This document shows, piece after piece, positions 36,762 through 43,947 of a DNA stretch of 64,000 nucleotides. How positions within the stretch are numbered: position 1 is the stretch's first letter; every line of letters begins with the position of its first letter. The DNA is from Sphingomonas sp. R647 (lineage in GTDB: Bacteria; Pseudomonadota; Alphaproteobacteria; Sphingomonadales; Sphingomonadaceae). Made by a program: the position numbers and the translations under genes. The notes beneath the pieces were generated by a model. That model worked only from the letters and a program-made list of their open reading frames with translations, was not told where the DNA came from and did not search any database. The stretch is from the NCBI RefSeq assembly GCF_020177055.1, contig NZ_JAIQXT010000003.1, forward strand, positions 552,070 through 616,069, given 5' to 3'.

Positions 36762-37786
36762 CCTGCGGCGGGCGACGGGGCGGCGGGGCAACCGCCGTCC
36801 CGGACCCCACTCACGCTGCCGGTGCCGAGGATGATCTTGGCGCGGCGGGAGAAGGTGAGGGCTTGCCAGCGGCCCGCATTGCCGGTGGCGGTGCGGCTGC
36901 GCAGATAGGTCAAATGGAGCAGTTCGAACTGTTCGTCGTCGATCTGGCCGGCGTCGATCAGACAGGTCCATTGCGCCACGTTCCACGCATAGTCGCGGCT
37001 GACGCCGTCCTGGTCGACTGCTTCGCTGAGCCCCTGATACCAGGCGAGCATGGCCTTGAGTTTGGCGGCGCGTTCGCCGCTCGGCACATTGGCGAGCTTG
37101 CGGCGGAGGCGGGCGGCGTCTTCGTCGCCGGGCAGGGTCTTTTGCTGGACGCGGGTGTCGATCGCCCATTTGACCTTTCGCGCGGTGATCGGGCCGGTCG
37201 GCCAGAGGCGATAGAGTTCGGCGCGGACTTCGAGGAGCAGGGCGACATAGGTGTCGGTCTGGACCTGAAGCATCGCGTCATGGTCGAAGATGGCGGTGAG
37301 TTCGGCGATGGCGGTCGGGTTGAGTTTTCCGTCCTCGCCATGTGCGGCGAGGATGCCGTCGCGGCATTTCTGGCGGACGGGCGTTTTGAGGCAGTCCTTG
37401 GAGAAGAGGAGCTTGCCGTAGGTTGGGGCGAGGTCGTGCAACGTGCGCTTGAACCGGCGGCGGCTGTTGAAGCTGTCGCGCCAGGCGGTGAGGACGGGTT
37501 GCAGACTGCCGGTGCCGTAATTCCATTGCGACATGCCGACCGAGACCAGCATCGAATCGAAATTGCCGACCGGCATCGCCCAGCAGCCCATGGTTTCGGG
37601 GATCGATGTTTCGCGCATCCGGGCGAAGATCGCGGTGCGGTCGAGGCCGATTTGGGCGAGTTGGGTCGCTGCGTCGGGGGCGATGGTGATGTGGGGGGTG
37701 TCGGCGACTTCGCGGCAGGGGGGGCGGTTTTGGGCTGCGGCGGGGAGGGTTGCGAGCAGCGCGGCTAGGATGGCCCAGAGTTTCAC
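36758..37786 (-). CDS. Exported protein with lysozyme/chitosanase-like motif
   Basis: 342 residues with a signal peptide (MKLWAILAALLATLPAAAQ). The segment GNFDSMLVSVGMSQWNYGTG ... LQPVL (about 74-99) recalls the GNFDGQG-x-SFGALQWNxGQGTLQPLL block of putative peptidoglycan-acting proteins with a lysozyme/chitosanase-like fold; a Glu at about residue 64 (SIPETMG) could be catalytic. The rest is helical and unassigned. Several Cys suggest a periplasmic, disulphide-bonded protein. Its stop codon overlaps that of the convergent TonB receptor. Function uncertain. Confidence 0.65.
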   Translation of the reverse strand: MKLWAILAALLATLPAAAQNRPPCREVADTPHITIAPDAATQLAQIGLDRTAIFARMRETSIPETMGCWAMPVGNFDSMLVSVGMSQWNYGTGSLQPVLTAWRDSFNSRRRFKRTLHDLAPTYGKLLFSKDCLKTPVRQKCRDGILAAHGEDGKLNPTAIAELTAIFDHDAMLQVQTDTYVALLLEVRAELYRLWPTGPITARKVKWAIDTRVQQKTLPGDEDAARLRRKLANVPSGERAAKLKAMLAWYQGLSEAVDQDGVSRDYAWNVAQWTCLIDAGQIDDEQFELLHLTYLRSRTATGNAGRWQALTFSRRAKIILGTGSVSGVRDGGCPAAPSPAAG

Positions 37787-37800
37787 GGTTCGCTTTCCTT

Positions 37801-37892
37801 CTCGTCGCCCCGGCCTTGAGCCGGGGCTGGGCTTATTTGCCTCGCGCGAGTTCAGAAGAAGCCCTGGCCCGGGTCAAGCCCGGGCAGACGAT
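37801..37892. repeat. Intergenic palindromic repeats, families B and C
   Basis: A GCCCCGGCCTTGAGCCGGGGC palindrome (about 37807-37827) is followed at 37860-37890 by the family C unit (GCCCTGGCCCGGG, TCAAG, CCCGGGCAGACG). The family C unit is nearly identical to the one at 42602. Nothing else is seen between hslU and the adjacent gene. Confidence 0.8.
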
Positions 37893-37902
37893 TAGGTGAG
37901 CG

Positions 37903-39195
37903 CTACAGCACGTAGCGGCTGAGGTCGGTGTTGCGCGCGATGCTGGCGAGCTGGCTGTCGACATAGGCGGCGTCCACGACGAGGGCGGTGCCTGAGCGAT
38001 CCTCGGCGTTGAAGCTGATTTCCTCGAGCAGCTTTTCCATCACCGTCTCGAGGCGGCGGGCGCCGATATTTTCGATCTCACCATTCACTTCCGCCGCGAT
38101 GCGGGCGACGGCGCGGATGCCGTCTTCGGTGAAGCTCACATCCACGCCCTCGGTGCCGATCAGAGCGCGGTACTGTTCGGGCAGTGATGCCGTGGTGTCG
38201 GAGAGGATTGCGACGAAATCATCCTCGGTCAGGCCCTTGAGTTCGACGCGGATCGGCAGGCGGCCCTGAAGCTCGGGGAGCAGGTCGCTGGGCTTGGCGA
38301 CGTGGAATGCGCCGCTGGCGATGAACAGGATGTGGTCGGTCTTCATCGGGCCGTACTTGGTGGCGACCGTGGTCCCCTCGATCAGCGGCAGCAGGTCGCG
38401 CTGGACGCCTTCGCGGCTGACGCTGCCGCCGCGCACGTCGCTGACCGCGATCTTGTCGATTTCGTCGAGGAAGACGATGCCGTTGGCTTCGGCATCGGCG
38501 AGCGCGACTCGGGCGACGTCGTCCTGGTCGAGGCGCTTGTCGGCTTCTTCCTCGACCAATTTGGCCCAGGCGGCGTGGACATTCATCTTGCGGCGCTTGA
38601 GCTGGGGGCCGCCAAGGCCCTTCATCATTTCGCCGATATTGATCATCTGCGGCCCGGCGCCGGGGATGTCGAAGGGCATGCCGCCGGTGGCTTCGACCTC
38701 GATCTCGATTTCGGTGTTGTCGAGATGGCCGGAGTTGAGGCGCTCGCGGAAGGCTTCGCGGGTCGCTTGCGAACTGTCCTTGCCGGTCAGCGCGTCGAGC
38801 AGGCGGGTCATGGCCGCGGCCTCGGCCTTGTCCTTGACCGCGCTGCGGCGCCGTTCGCGTTCGAGGCGGATTGCCTCTTCGACCAGATCGCGGGCGATCT
38901 GTTCGACGTCGCGGCCGACATAGCCAACTTCGGTGAACTTGGTCGCCTCGACCTTCACGAACGGGGCGTCGGCGAGCTTCGCCAGACGGCGGCTGATCTC
39001 GGTCTTGCCGCAGCCGGTCGGGCCGATCATCAGGATGTTCTTGGGCGTGACCTCATCGCGCAGATCGGCGCGCAGCTGCTGGCGGCGCCAGCGGTTGCGC
39101 AGCGCGACGGCGACCGCGCGCTTGGCGTCGCGCTGGCCGATGATGTGCGCATCGAGCGCGGCAACGATGGCTTTGGGGGTGAGGCTGTTGTTCAT
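37903..39195 (-). CDS. hslU: HslU ATPase subunit of the HslVU protease
   Basis: AAA+ unfoldase that feeds substrates to HslV. 430 residues: Walker A GPTGCGKT (58-65), a long I-domain insert (about 105-240), Walker [11 protein letters not shown] (about 247-256), sensor region [13 protein letters not shown] and the C-terminal tail DLSRYVL that docks into HslV. Start ATG at 39195; an upstream ATG adds four residues. It is the last gene of hslV-x-hslU, following the intervening gene by 8 bases. Confidence 0.97.
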   Translation of the reverse strand: MNNSLTPKAIVAALDAHIIGQRDAKRAVAVALRNRWRRQQLRADLRDEVTPKNILMIGPTGCGKTEISRRLAKLADAPFVKVEATKFTEVGYVGRDVEQIARDLVEEAIRLERERRRSAVKDKAEAAAMTRLLDALTGKDSSQATREAFRERLNSGHLDNTEIEIEVEATGGMPFDIPGAGPQMINIGEMMKGLGGPQLKRRKMNVHAAWAKLVEEEADKRLDQDDVARVALADAEANGIVFLDEIDKIAVSDVRGGSVSREGVQRDLLPLIEGTTVATKYGPMKTDHILFIASGAFHVAKPSDLLPELQGRLPIRVELKGLTEDDFVAILSDTTASLPEQYRALIGTEGVDVSFTEDGIRAVARIAAEVNGEIENIGARRLETVMEKLLEEISFNAEDRSGTALVVDAAYVDSQLASIARNTDLSRYVL

Positions 39196-39203
39196 GGCGG
39201 GGG

Positions 39204-39611
39204 TCAAATTCTCTGGTTCGATGCGGTCGGTTCAAGTTCGGCGTCGGGCGCTGTGGCGAGCCATGCTTCGGCCTCGGCCATGGTCATGAAGATGCGCAGG
39301 CGTGGATGGCTCTGGGTGCGCTCGGCCTGCATCTTGTTGAGGCGGCTGCCGACCACCGAGGCAGCGCGGCCGGTGGTGAGCGCGAGCCCGCCTTCGGCGA
39401 TCTGGGGCAAGAGGTCGGCGACCTCATTGGCCTGAACCGGGAAGTCGCGCGAGTCGATCAGCACGTCGTAATCGTCGCGGATCGCGCGGGCTTGCTGAGC
39501 CTTCGCACCCGAGGCGGCGGCGAAATCGCGCACCGTTTCGACCGTCCAGAAGTCGCGGATTTCGACGTTGAGGCGGTTGCGGCGGGGGTCGTAGTCGATC
39601 TGGAATTTCAT
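39204..39611 (-). CDS. SpoIIAA/STAS-like protein inserted between hslV and hslU
   Basis: 135 residues. [41 protein letters not shown], followed by [24 protein letters not shown] and a C-terminal [13 protein letters not shown], reads as a SpoIIAA-like/SEC14-type STAS domain: beta-strand, helix, DSRDF-type strand, helices. ATG at 39611 overlaps the hslV stop by 4 bases (ATGA), and hslU begins 8 bases later, so its expression is tied to the protease. Possible adaptor or regulator of HslVU; that is inference. A similar arrangement occurs in some sphingomonads to my recollection. Confidence 0.75.
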   Translation of the reverse strand: MKFQIDYDPRRNRLNVEIRDFWTVETVRDFAAASGAKAQQARAIRDDYDVLIDSRDFPVQANEVADLLPQIAEGGLALTTGRAASVVGSRLNKMQAERTQSHPRLRIFMTMAEAEAWLATAPDAELEPTASNQRI

Positions 39612-40159
39612 GCTGCGGCGTCGAGTGCTTCGATGGTCAGGCGGTCGTTGGTGTAGACGCACAGTTCGCCCGCGATGCCCATCGCCTTGCGGCAAATGAC
39701 TTCGGCGTCGGGCTCGTAATCGGTCAGCGCACGCGCGGCGGCGAGGGCAAAATTGCCGCCCGATCCGATCGCGGCGATCCCGCCCTCCGGCTCCAGCACG
39801 TCGCCGTTGCCGGTGACGATCAGCGTCGTCGATTTGTCCGCGACGATCAGCATCGCTTCCAAATTGCGGAGATATTTGTCGGTGCGCCAGTCCTTCGCCA
39901 GCTCGACCGCGGCGCGGAGCAGCTGGCCCTGATGGCGCTCGAGCTTGCTTTCCAGCCGCTCGAACAACGTGAAGGCGTCGGCGGTGGCGCCGGCGAACCC
40001 GGCGATGACGCTGCCGTCACCCAGCGGGCGGACTTTGCGCGCATTGGGTTTCATCACGGTCGAACCCTGCGAGACCTGGCCGTCGCCGGCGATGACCACG
40101 CGGCCGCCCTTGCGCACGGAGAGGATGGTCGTGCCGTGCCATTGTATCTTGTCGCTCAT
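39608..40159 (-). CDS. hslV: HslV peptidase subunit of the HslVU protease
   Basis: Threonine peptidase, 183 residues. [23 protein letters not shown] carries the catalytic Thr (Thr10 after removal of the N-terminal nine residues) and [20 protein letters not shown] is also conserved. Start ATG at 40159. The short leader carries a strong hairpin and a possible heat-shock promoter. First gene of hslV-x-hslU. Confidence 0.96.
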   Translation of the reverse strand: MSDKIQWHGTTILSVRKGGRVVIAGDGQVSQGSTVMKPNARKVRPLGDGSVIAGFAGATADAFTLFERLESKLERHQGQLLRAAVELAKDWRTDKYLRNLEAMLIVADKSTTLIVTGNGDVLEPEGGIAAIGSGGNFALAAARALTDYEPDAEVICRKAMGIAGELCVYTNDRLTIEALDAAA

Positions 40160-40167
40160 GGGCCGGG

Positions 40168-40203
40168 ATATGGGGAGGGGGTCTTGGACTTGCCAAGACC
40201 CCC
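40168..40203 (-). promoter_or_regulatory. Hairpin and possible heat-shock promoter upstream of hslV
   Basis: A perfect 11-bp stem with a 5-base loop (40177-40187 with 40193-40203) sits 17 bases before the hslV start; it could terminate the upstream holin transcript. The same stretch on the minus strand holds CTTGGC (40197-40192), 16 bases and CCCCATAT (40175-40168), which resembles a sigma-32 promoter, expected for hslVU. With that -10, transcription would begin almost at the ATG, so either reading is uncertain. Confidence 0.4.
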
Positions 40204-40264
40204 GGCGCAAACTGACGAAGTTACGCGGAACGCGCTTCATTCTGTCAGCTTCCGCTTCTCCCCC

Positions 40265-40678
40265 TTACTTCTCAACGCCTTTGATCTTCCCCCATTGGCG
40301 CGCGGCGGTGTAGCCGAGATAGCCGGTGCCGAAGAGCGCGTAGAGCGATTCCGGGATGCCGTTCAGATAGGCGTTCATGGCGGCGGCGATGCCCCGCGCC
40401 ATATCGGGCTGGACCGCGCCGATCAGGCCCATCGGGATCGCCCAGAGCAGCAGCGCATACATGACATAGAGGAAGCTGGGGCGGGCGCGGCTGGTCCACG
40501 GGTCGGGGGATTGCGCTTCGGCGACGATGGCCGAGAGCTGGGTGCGGACCGCCTCCATTTCCTGTGTGCCCTCGAGCTTGAGCAGCTCGAGCTTGGCGGC
40601 GTCGCGCGCCTTGGGGTCGGGGATGATCTTGTCGATCAGACCGGCGATCGGGCCGATCAGGCTTTCGATGATACTCAT
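40265..40678 (-). CDS. GTA-type holin (3TM family)
   Basis: 137 residues with an N-terminal amphipathic region (IESLIGPIAGLIDKIIPDPKARDAAKLELLK) and about two or three transmembrane segments (FLYVMYALLLWAIPMGLIGAV, ESLYALFGTGYLGYTAAR), the pattern of the 'holin of 3TMs' family linked to release of gene transfer agents. It forms inner-membrane lesions that let the endolysin out. It begins 29 bases after the stop of the endolysin gene, so the two form a lysis cassette. No capsid or other phage gene is adjacent in this window. Confidence 0.85.
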   Translation of the reverse strand: MSIIESLIGPIAGLIDKIIPDPKARDAAKLELLKLEGTQEMEAVRTQLSAIVAEAQSPDPWTSRARPSFLYVMYALLLWAIPMGLIGAVQPDMARGIAAAMNAYLNGIPESLYALFGTGYLGYTAARQWGKIKGVEK

Positions 40679-40707
40679 GATTGGTCTCCTGAAAGAGGGC
40701 TCGGCGG

Positions 40708-41250
40708 TTACGAACCGATGCGGTTCGCGAGCCAGCCGTAGAGAAAGGCTTCGTTGGCGGGGCGGCCTTCGGCGAGCGCGATGTAGCGTTCGCCCTGAAG
40801 CGCCTCGACCGCCTTGAGCAGCACGCGCTCGCCGGGCGGGCCGCGCGTGTCGAGAAAGGCGGCGAGCGCGGCGAGGGTGATGGGGCCGATCTGGCCGTCG
40901 ACGCCCATGTCTGGATAGTCTTGCCCGTTGCGGTTCAGGCCGTTGAGCGACCGTTGCAGGAAGCGTGCGGCGACCGCGGGGCCCATATTGACGCCGGTGT
41001 CGAACAGCTCTGCCGCGAGGGCTGGCGCGCGTTCGGCGATCTGGTCGAAGCGCGGGCGGAGCCAGTAGAGGCGGCGGTAGATGGCGGCGGCTTCGCTGCG
41101 CGGGAAGACGCGCATATCGCCGGCATAGCCATGCGCGCGGGCGACGCGCTGCGTGACGCCCCAGCGGGTTGGGCCGCCGCGATCGGCAGGGTGGTCGCTA
41201 TAGCCGCCCTCGCGGGCGATCACGTCGTCGATGAGCTGGTCGATGGTCAT
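40708..41250 (-). CDS. Endolysin, GH108-type N-acetylmuramidase
   Basis: 180 residues. IAREGGYSDHPADRGGPTRWGVTQ (about 11-34) holds the catalytic Glu of glycoside hydrolase family 108, and LFDTGVNMGPAVAARFLQRSLN is the second conserved block, followed by a putative peptidoglycan-binding C-terminus (VDGQIGPITLAAL). Cleaves peptidoglycan glycan strands. Start ATG at 41250 after GAGGAGG. Paired with the holin gene; together they look like the lysis cassette used by gene transfer agents of the RcGTA type, which is encoded apart from the structural cluster. Confidence 0.88.
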   Translation of the reverse strand: MTIDQLIDDVIAREGGYSDHPADRGGPTRWGVTQRVARAHGYAGDMRVFPRSEAAAIYRRLYWLRPRFDQIAERAPALAAELFDTGVNMGPAVAARFLQRSLNGLNRNGQDYPDMGVDGQIGPITLAALAAFLDTRGPPGERVLLKAVEALQGERYIALAEGRPANEAFLYGWLANRIGS

Positions 41251-41318
41251 GGTTTGTTCCTCCTCACCGACTCGCGATAACCTATATGGTTCGCTGTAGG
41301 AAAGGGGGTGTTTGTTGT

Positions 41319-41395
41319 TCCGGGCTTGACCGGGCGCCGCGGTCCTTCGTGATGCGAGGAGAGCAGCCCTGCCCCGGGTCAAGCCCGGGGCGACT
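41319..41395. repeat. Intergenic palindromic repeat, family C variant
   Basis: CCGGGCTTGACCGGGCG near 41321-41337 and CCCTGCCCCGGG-TCAAG-CCCGGGGCGAC near 41367-41394; the second is a variant of the family C unit at 37860 and 42602. Between the divergent endolysin and tlyA genes, no other feature was seen. Confidence 0.7.
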
Positions 41396-41448
41396 AAGGA
41401 GGGGTTTGCGAGGCGTGACGGGGGCGGCGGGAGGCGTTAGGGCGGGCC

Positions 41449-42204
41449 ATGGCCAAGACACGACCCGATCAGCTGCTCGTCGAACGCGGACTCGCGGAGA
41501 GCCGGACGCGGGCGCAGGCGTTGATTCTGGCGGGGCTGGTGTTCAGCGGCGACAAGCGCGTGGACAAGCCGGGGCAGGCGATCGCGCCCGATGCGCCGCT
41601 GACTCTCAAGGGGCGGGATCATCCGTGGGTGTCGCGCGGCGGGGTCAAGCTGGCGCATGGGCTGGATCATTTCGGCATCGACCCGGCGGGGATGGTTGCG
41701 ATCGACGTCGGGTCATCGACCGGGGGCTTTACCGATGTGCTGCTGAGCCGGGGGGCGGTGCGCATCTATGCGGTGGACAGCGGGACCAATCAGCTCGCGT
41801 GGAAGTTGCGGCAGGATGAGCGGGTGGTGGTGCATGAGCAGACCAGCGCGCGGGTGCTGACGGCGGCGCATATCCCCGAGCCGATCGATATTGTGGTATG
41901 CGATGCGAGCTTCATCTCGCTGGCCAAGGTGCTCGAGCGGCCGTTCGCGTTCGTGCGCGAAGGGGCGTGGGTCGTCGCGCTGATCAAGCCCCAGTTCGAG
42001 GCGGGCCGCGGTGAGGTCGGCAAGGGCGGCGTGGTGCGCGATGCCGCAGTGCATGACCGGGTGTGCGCCGAGGTCGTCGGCTGGCTGGAAGGGCTGGGCT
42101 GGAGCGTCGCGGGGGTGACGACCAGCCCGATCACCGGGCCGGAGGGAAATGTCGAGTTTCTGGTCGCGGCAAGGGCTGGGGCGGCGGGGGAGATGGTGGG
42201 GTGA
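41449..42204 (+). CDS. tlyA: TlyA-family rRNA 2'-O-methyltransferase
   Basis: 251 residues: N-terminal S4 RNA-binding domain (RPDQLLVERGLAESRTRAQALILAGLVF, 5-32), then a FtsJ-type methyltransferase with AIDVGSSTGGFTDVLLSRGA (SAM-binding, about 84-103) and IALIKPQFE-like WVVALIKPQFEAGR. TlyA proteins 2'-O-methylate 16S/23S rRNA; a hemolysin role is an older name. Start ATG at 41449. The next gene overlaps its stop. Confidence 0.93.
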   Translation: MAKTRPDQLLVERGLAESRTRAQALILAGLVFSGDKRVDKPGQAIAPDAPLTLKGRDHPWVSRGGVKLAHGLDHFGIDPAGMVAIDVGSSTGGFTDVLLSRGAVRIYAVDSGTNQLAWKLRQDERVVVHEQTSARVLTAAHIPEPIDIVVCDASFISLAKVLERPFAFVREGAWVVALIKPQFEAGRGEVGKGGVVRDAAVHDRVCAEVVGWLEGLGWSVAGVTTSPITGPEGNVEFLVAARAGAAGEMVG

Positions 42205-42566
42205 GGCTGGCGCGGGACGAGCAGGAGCATCCCATCCCCGAGGAACTTCGGCGCATTTTCGTTCGGATCGCCGATGCCTTTGTTGCGGGCGACTATTCGC
42301 TACGCGCCGCCGGTATCGCTGGTGTCGACCTGATCGATGCGGACACGGCCGAGTATATTGAGCGGTGCATTGCGGCCTATGGAGACTCGCTGGCCCCGCT
42401 CGATCCCGCAGTTTGGGAGCGGTCCTGCTATGCTTGGTCGGGCGATCACTGGGAAATGCTTGTCGATCTGACCACGCAGCATCAGCAGGTGAGCGATCTC
42501 ACACTCCATGCTGACGTTCGACTGGATCCGTTACGGGTAGCGGTGCGCTCTGTTCACGTTCCCTAG
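42201..42566 (+). CDS. Small protein coupled to tlyA, unknown function
   Basis: 121 residues (VRLARDEQEHPIPEELRRIFVRIADAFVAGDYSLRAAGIAGVDLIDAD ... WERSCYAWSGDHWEMLVDLTT). GTG start at 42201 overlaps the tlyA stop by 4 bases (GTGA), so translation is coupled. The acidic, aromatic-rich sequence reads as a compact alpha/beta domain. I cannot assign a family with confidence. Confidence 0.7.
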   Translation: MRLARDEQEHPIPEELRRIFVRIADAFVAGDYSLRAAGIAGVDLIDADTAEYIERCIAAYGDSLAPLDPAVWERSCYAWSGDHWEMLVDLTTQHQQVSDLTLHADVRLDPLRVAVRSVHVP

Positions 42567-42601
42567 CCAAGCGAGTGCGGCCTTCGCTCCGGGCGAAGAA
42601 A

Positions 42602-42633
42602 AGCCCTGGCCCGGGTCAAGCCCGGGCAGACGT
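42602..42633. repeat. Intergenic palindromic repeat, family C
   Basis: AGCCCTGGCCCGGG, TCAAG, CCCGGGCAGACG: the third clear copy of the unit seen at 37860 and, as a variant, at 41367. It follows the gene coupled to tlyA; it might act as a terminator, though no T-tract follows. Confidence 0.75.
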
Positions 42634-42750
42634 TAGAGGGGGCAATTTGTAGAATCCCGTTTCGGGTATGCCGCCGGGCCTATGACGATTCTGTGACTCG
42701 ACATGGAGCGCGGACGGGCGCAGCATGCTTCATCCTTGGGGGAGGATGCT

Positions 42751-42906
42751 ATGCGGATGTCGTTGATCCATACTGCCACCGAACTGTTCCGTGAGGCGCC
42801 AGCGGAGGCGTTGCCGCCTGAGCCGGCGATCCGCTGGTGCGCCTATGTCGAGGCGATCGGGGCGTGCGGGTTGCTGGTGCTGGCGGGACTGGCGCTGGCC
42901 GCTTGA
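42751..42906 (+). CDS. 51-residue membrane microprotein
   Basis: A short ORF with a strong Shine-Dalgarno (GGGGGAGG ending about 5 bases before the ATG). Protein: a basic/amphipathic N-terminus (MRMSLIHTATELFREAPAEALPPEPAIRW) and a single transmembrane helix (CGLLVLAGLALAA) at the C-terminus. No family known. The strong RBS and sensible layout argue for a real gene despite its size. It ends 4 bases before the stop of a convergent gene. Confidence 0.6.
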   Translation: MRMSLIHTATELFREAPAEALPPEPAIRWCAYVEAIGACGLLVLAGLALAA

Positions 42907-42909
42907 CCG

Positions 42910-43947
42910 TTAGCCGCGCACGCCGAACGCGGTGTGCTCGTAATCCTTGTCGAGACAGCGGCGACGGCCGTCGGCGCCGGGCGCCGCGAGCTTGGCGCGT
43001 TCGGTCTGCTCTGCCGCTGGCTTGCCTTCCTCGGCGCGGATCGCGTCGGAGGAGACTTGCGGCTGTGACGGGTCGCAGACGATCCACATATAGACCGCGC
43101 GCCTGAGCGTCGCGATCCAGCTGTCGTCGAGGGTCGGAAGCGCTTCGACGCCCGGCTTTGCCTCCCATGTCGGGGCGCAGACGCTGGCGGCGATCCTGAG
43201 TTGTGTCGCGCGCGGCTGGGCCGCGGCACGCGCGGCGAGGGCGGCGGCGCGCGAGGTCGGGTGCGGATGCGACACGAAGAATTCGGTCGCGCCGTCGCGC
43301 TTGATGCAGACGACGGCGCCCCAGCCCTTGTCCCGCGTGGCGAGCAATTCGCGCCAGCCGGTCGCGCGGATCGACTGCGCCTCGATCATCGTGGCTTCGA
43401 CGAGATTGTCGAGGTTGCGGCGGACGAGCACTTCGCCGGTCTCACTGTTGCCGAGCACCACGACAAAGGGTTCGACCGAGTCGAACGGCGTGGCGGCGGG
43501 CTCAGGCGGCGGCGCGGCGGGTGGCTGGGCCTTGGCGACGATCACCGGCGCTCGTCCGGGCGGCGGCGCGCCGGGGCGGTTCCAGTGGACGGGGACGAAG
43601 GTGTCGATCCCCGCGCATTCCGGGCAATAGCCGGTCTGGGCCGCGCGCTGGCCCTTGTCTGCCTCCGCCTGTGACCAGGTCATGGTGCAATAGGATTGGA
43701 CGGTGGCGGCGATGCGACCGGTGCGTACGAGGAAGGCGGTGAATTCGGCGCCGTAGCGGGCGCGTTCCGCCACCGGGCCGACCGGGATGGTCTGCGAGAT
43801 ATAGACCGCGCCTGATTTGGGATCGGGGGCGTAGCAGTAGAAGACCTTGGGCTCGCTTTGCGCGCGCGCAGCGGGTGCGACCGGTCCGAGTGCGAGCGGC
43901 AGCGATGTCACCGCACAGGCGGCGAGCGCGGCGGCGACGCGCCGCAT
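42910..43947 (-). CDS. Exported orphan protein, second of a secreted pair
   Basis: 345 residues with a signal peptide (VAAALAACAVTSLPLALGPVAPAARA). Contains YCYAPDPKSGAVYISQTIPVGPV, a YCPECAGI dicysteine motif, a proline/alanine-rich linker (about 125-150, PPPGRAP ... AAPPPEPAATP) and a C-terminal domain with WGAVVCIKRDGATEFFVSHPHP and several Cys. Translation is probably coupled to the upstream gene (TGATG). I do not recognise the family. The pairing of two large exported proteins suggests a shared envelope function. Confidence 0.7.
   Translation of the reverse strand: MRRVAAALAACAVTSLPLALGPVAPAARAQSEPKVFYCYAPDPKSGAVYISQTIPVGPVAERARYGAEFTAFLVRTGRIAATVQSYCTMTWSQAEADKGQRAAQTGYCPECAGIDTFVPVHWNRPGAPPPGRAPVIVAKAQPPAAPPPEPAATPFDSVEPFVVVLGNSETGEVLVRRNLDNLVEATMIEAQSIRATGWRELLATRDKGWGAVVCIKRDGATEFFVSHPHPTSRAAALAARAAAQPRATQLRIAASVCAPTWEAKPGVEALPTLDDSWIATLRRAVYMWIVCDPSQPQVSSDAIRAEEGKPAAEQTERAKLAAPGADGRRRCLDKDYEHTAFGVRG

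Noticed and set aside
34623..37169. 848-residue open frame antisense to the TonB receptor
   Set aside because: Low-complexity Arg/His/Pro-rich translation typical of an antisense shadow, overlapping a gene with clear motifs.
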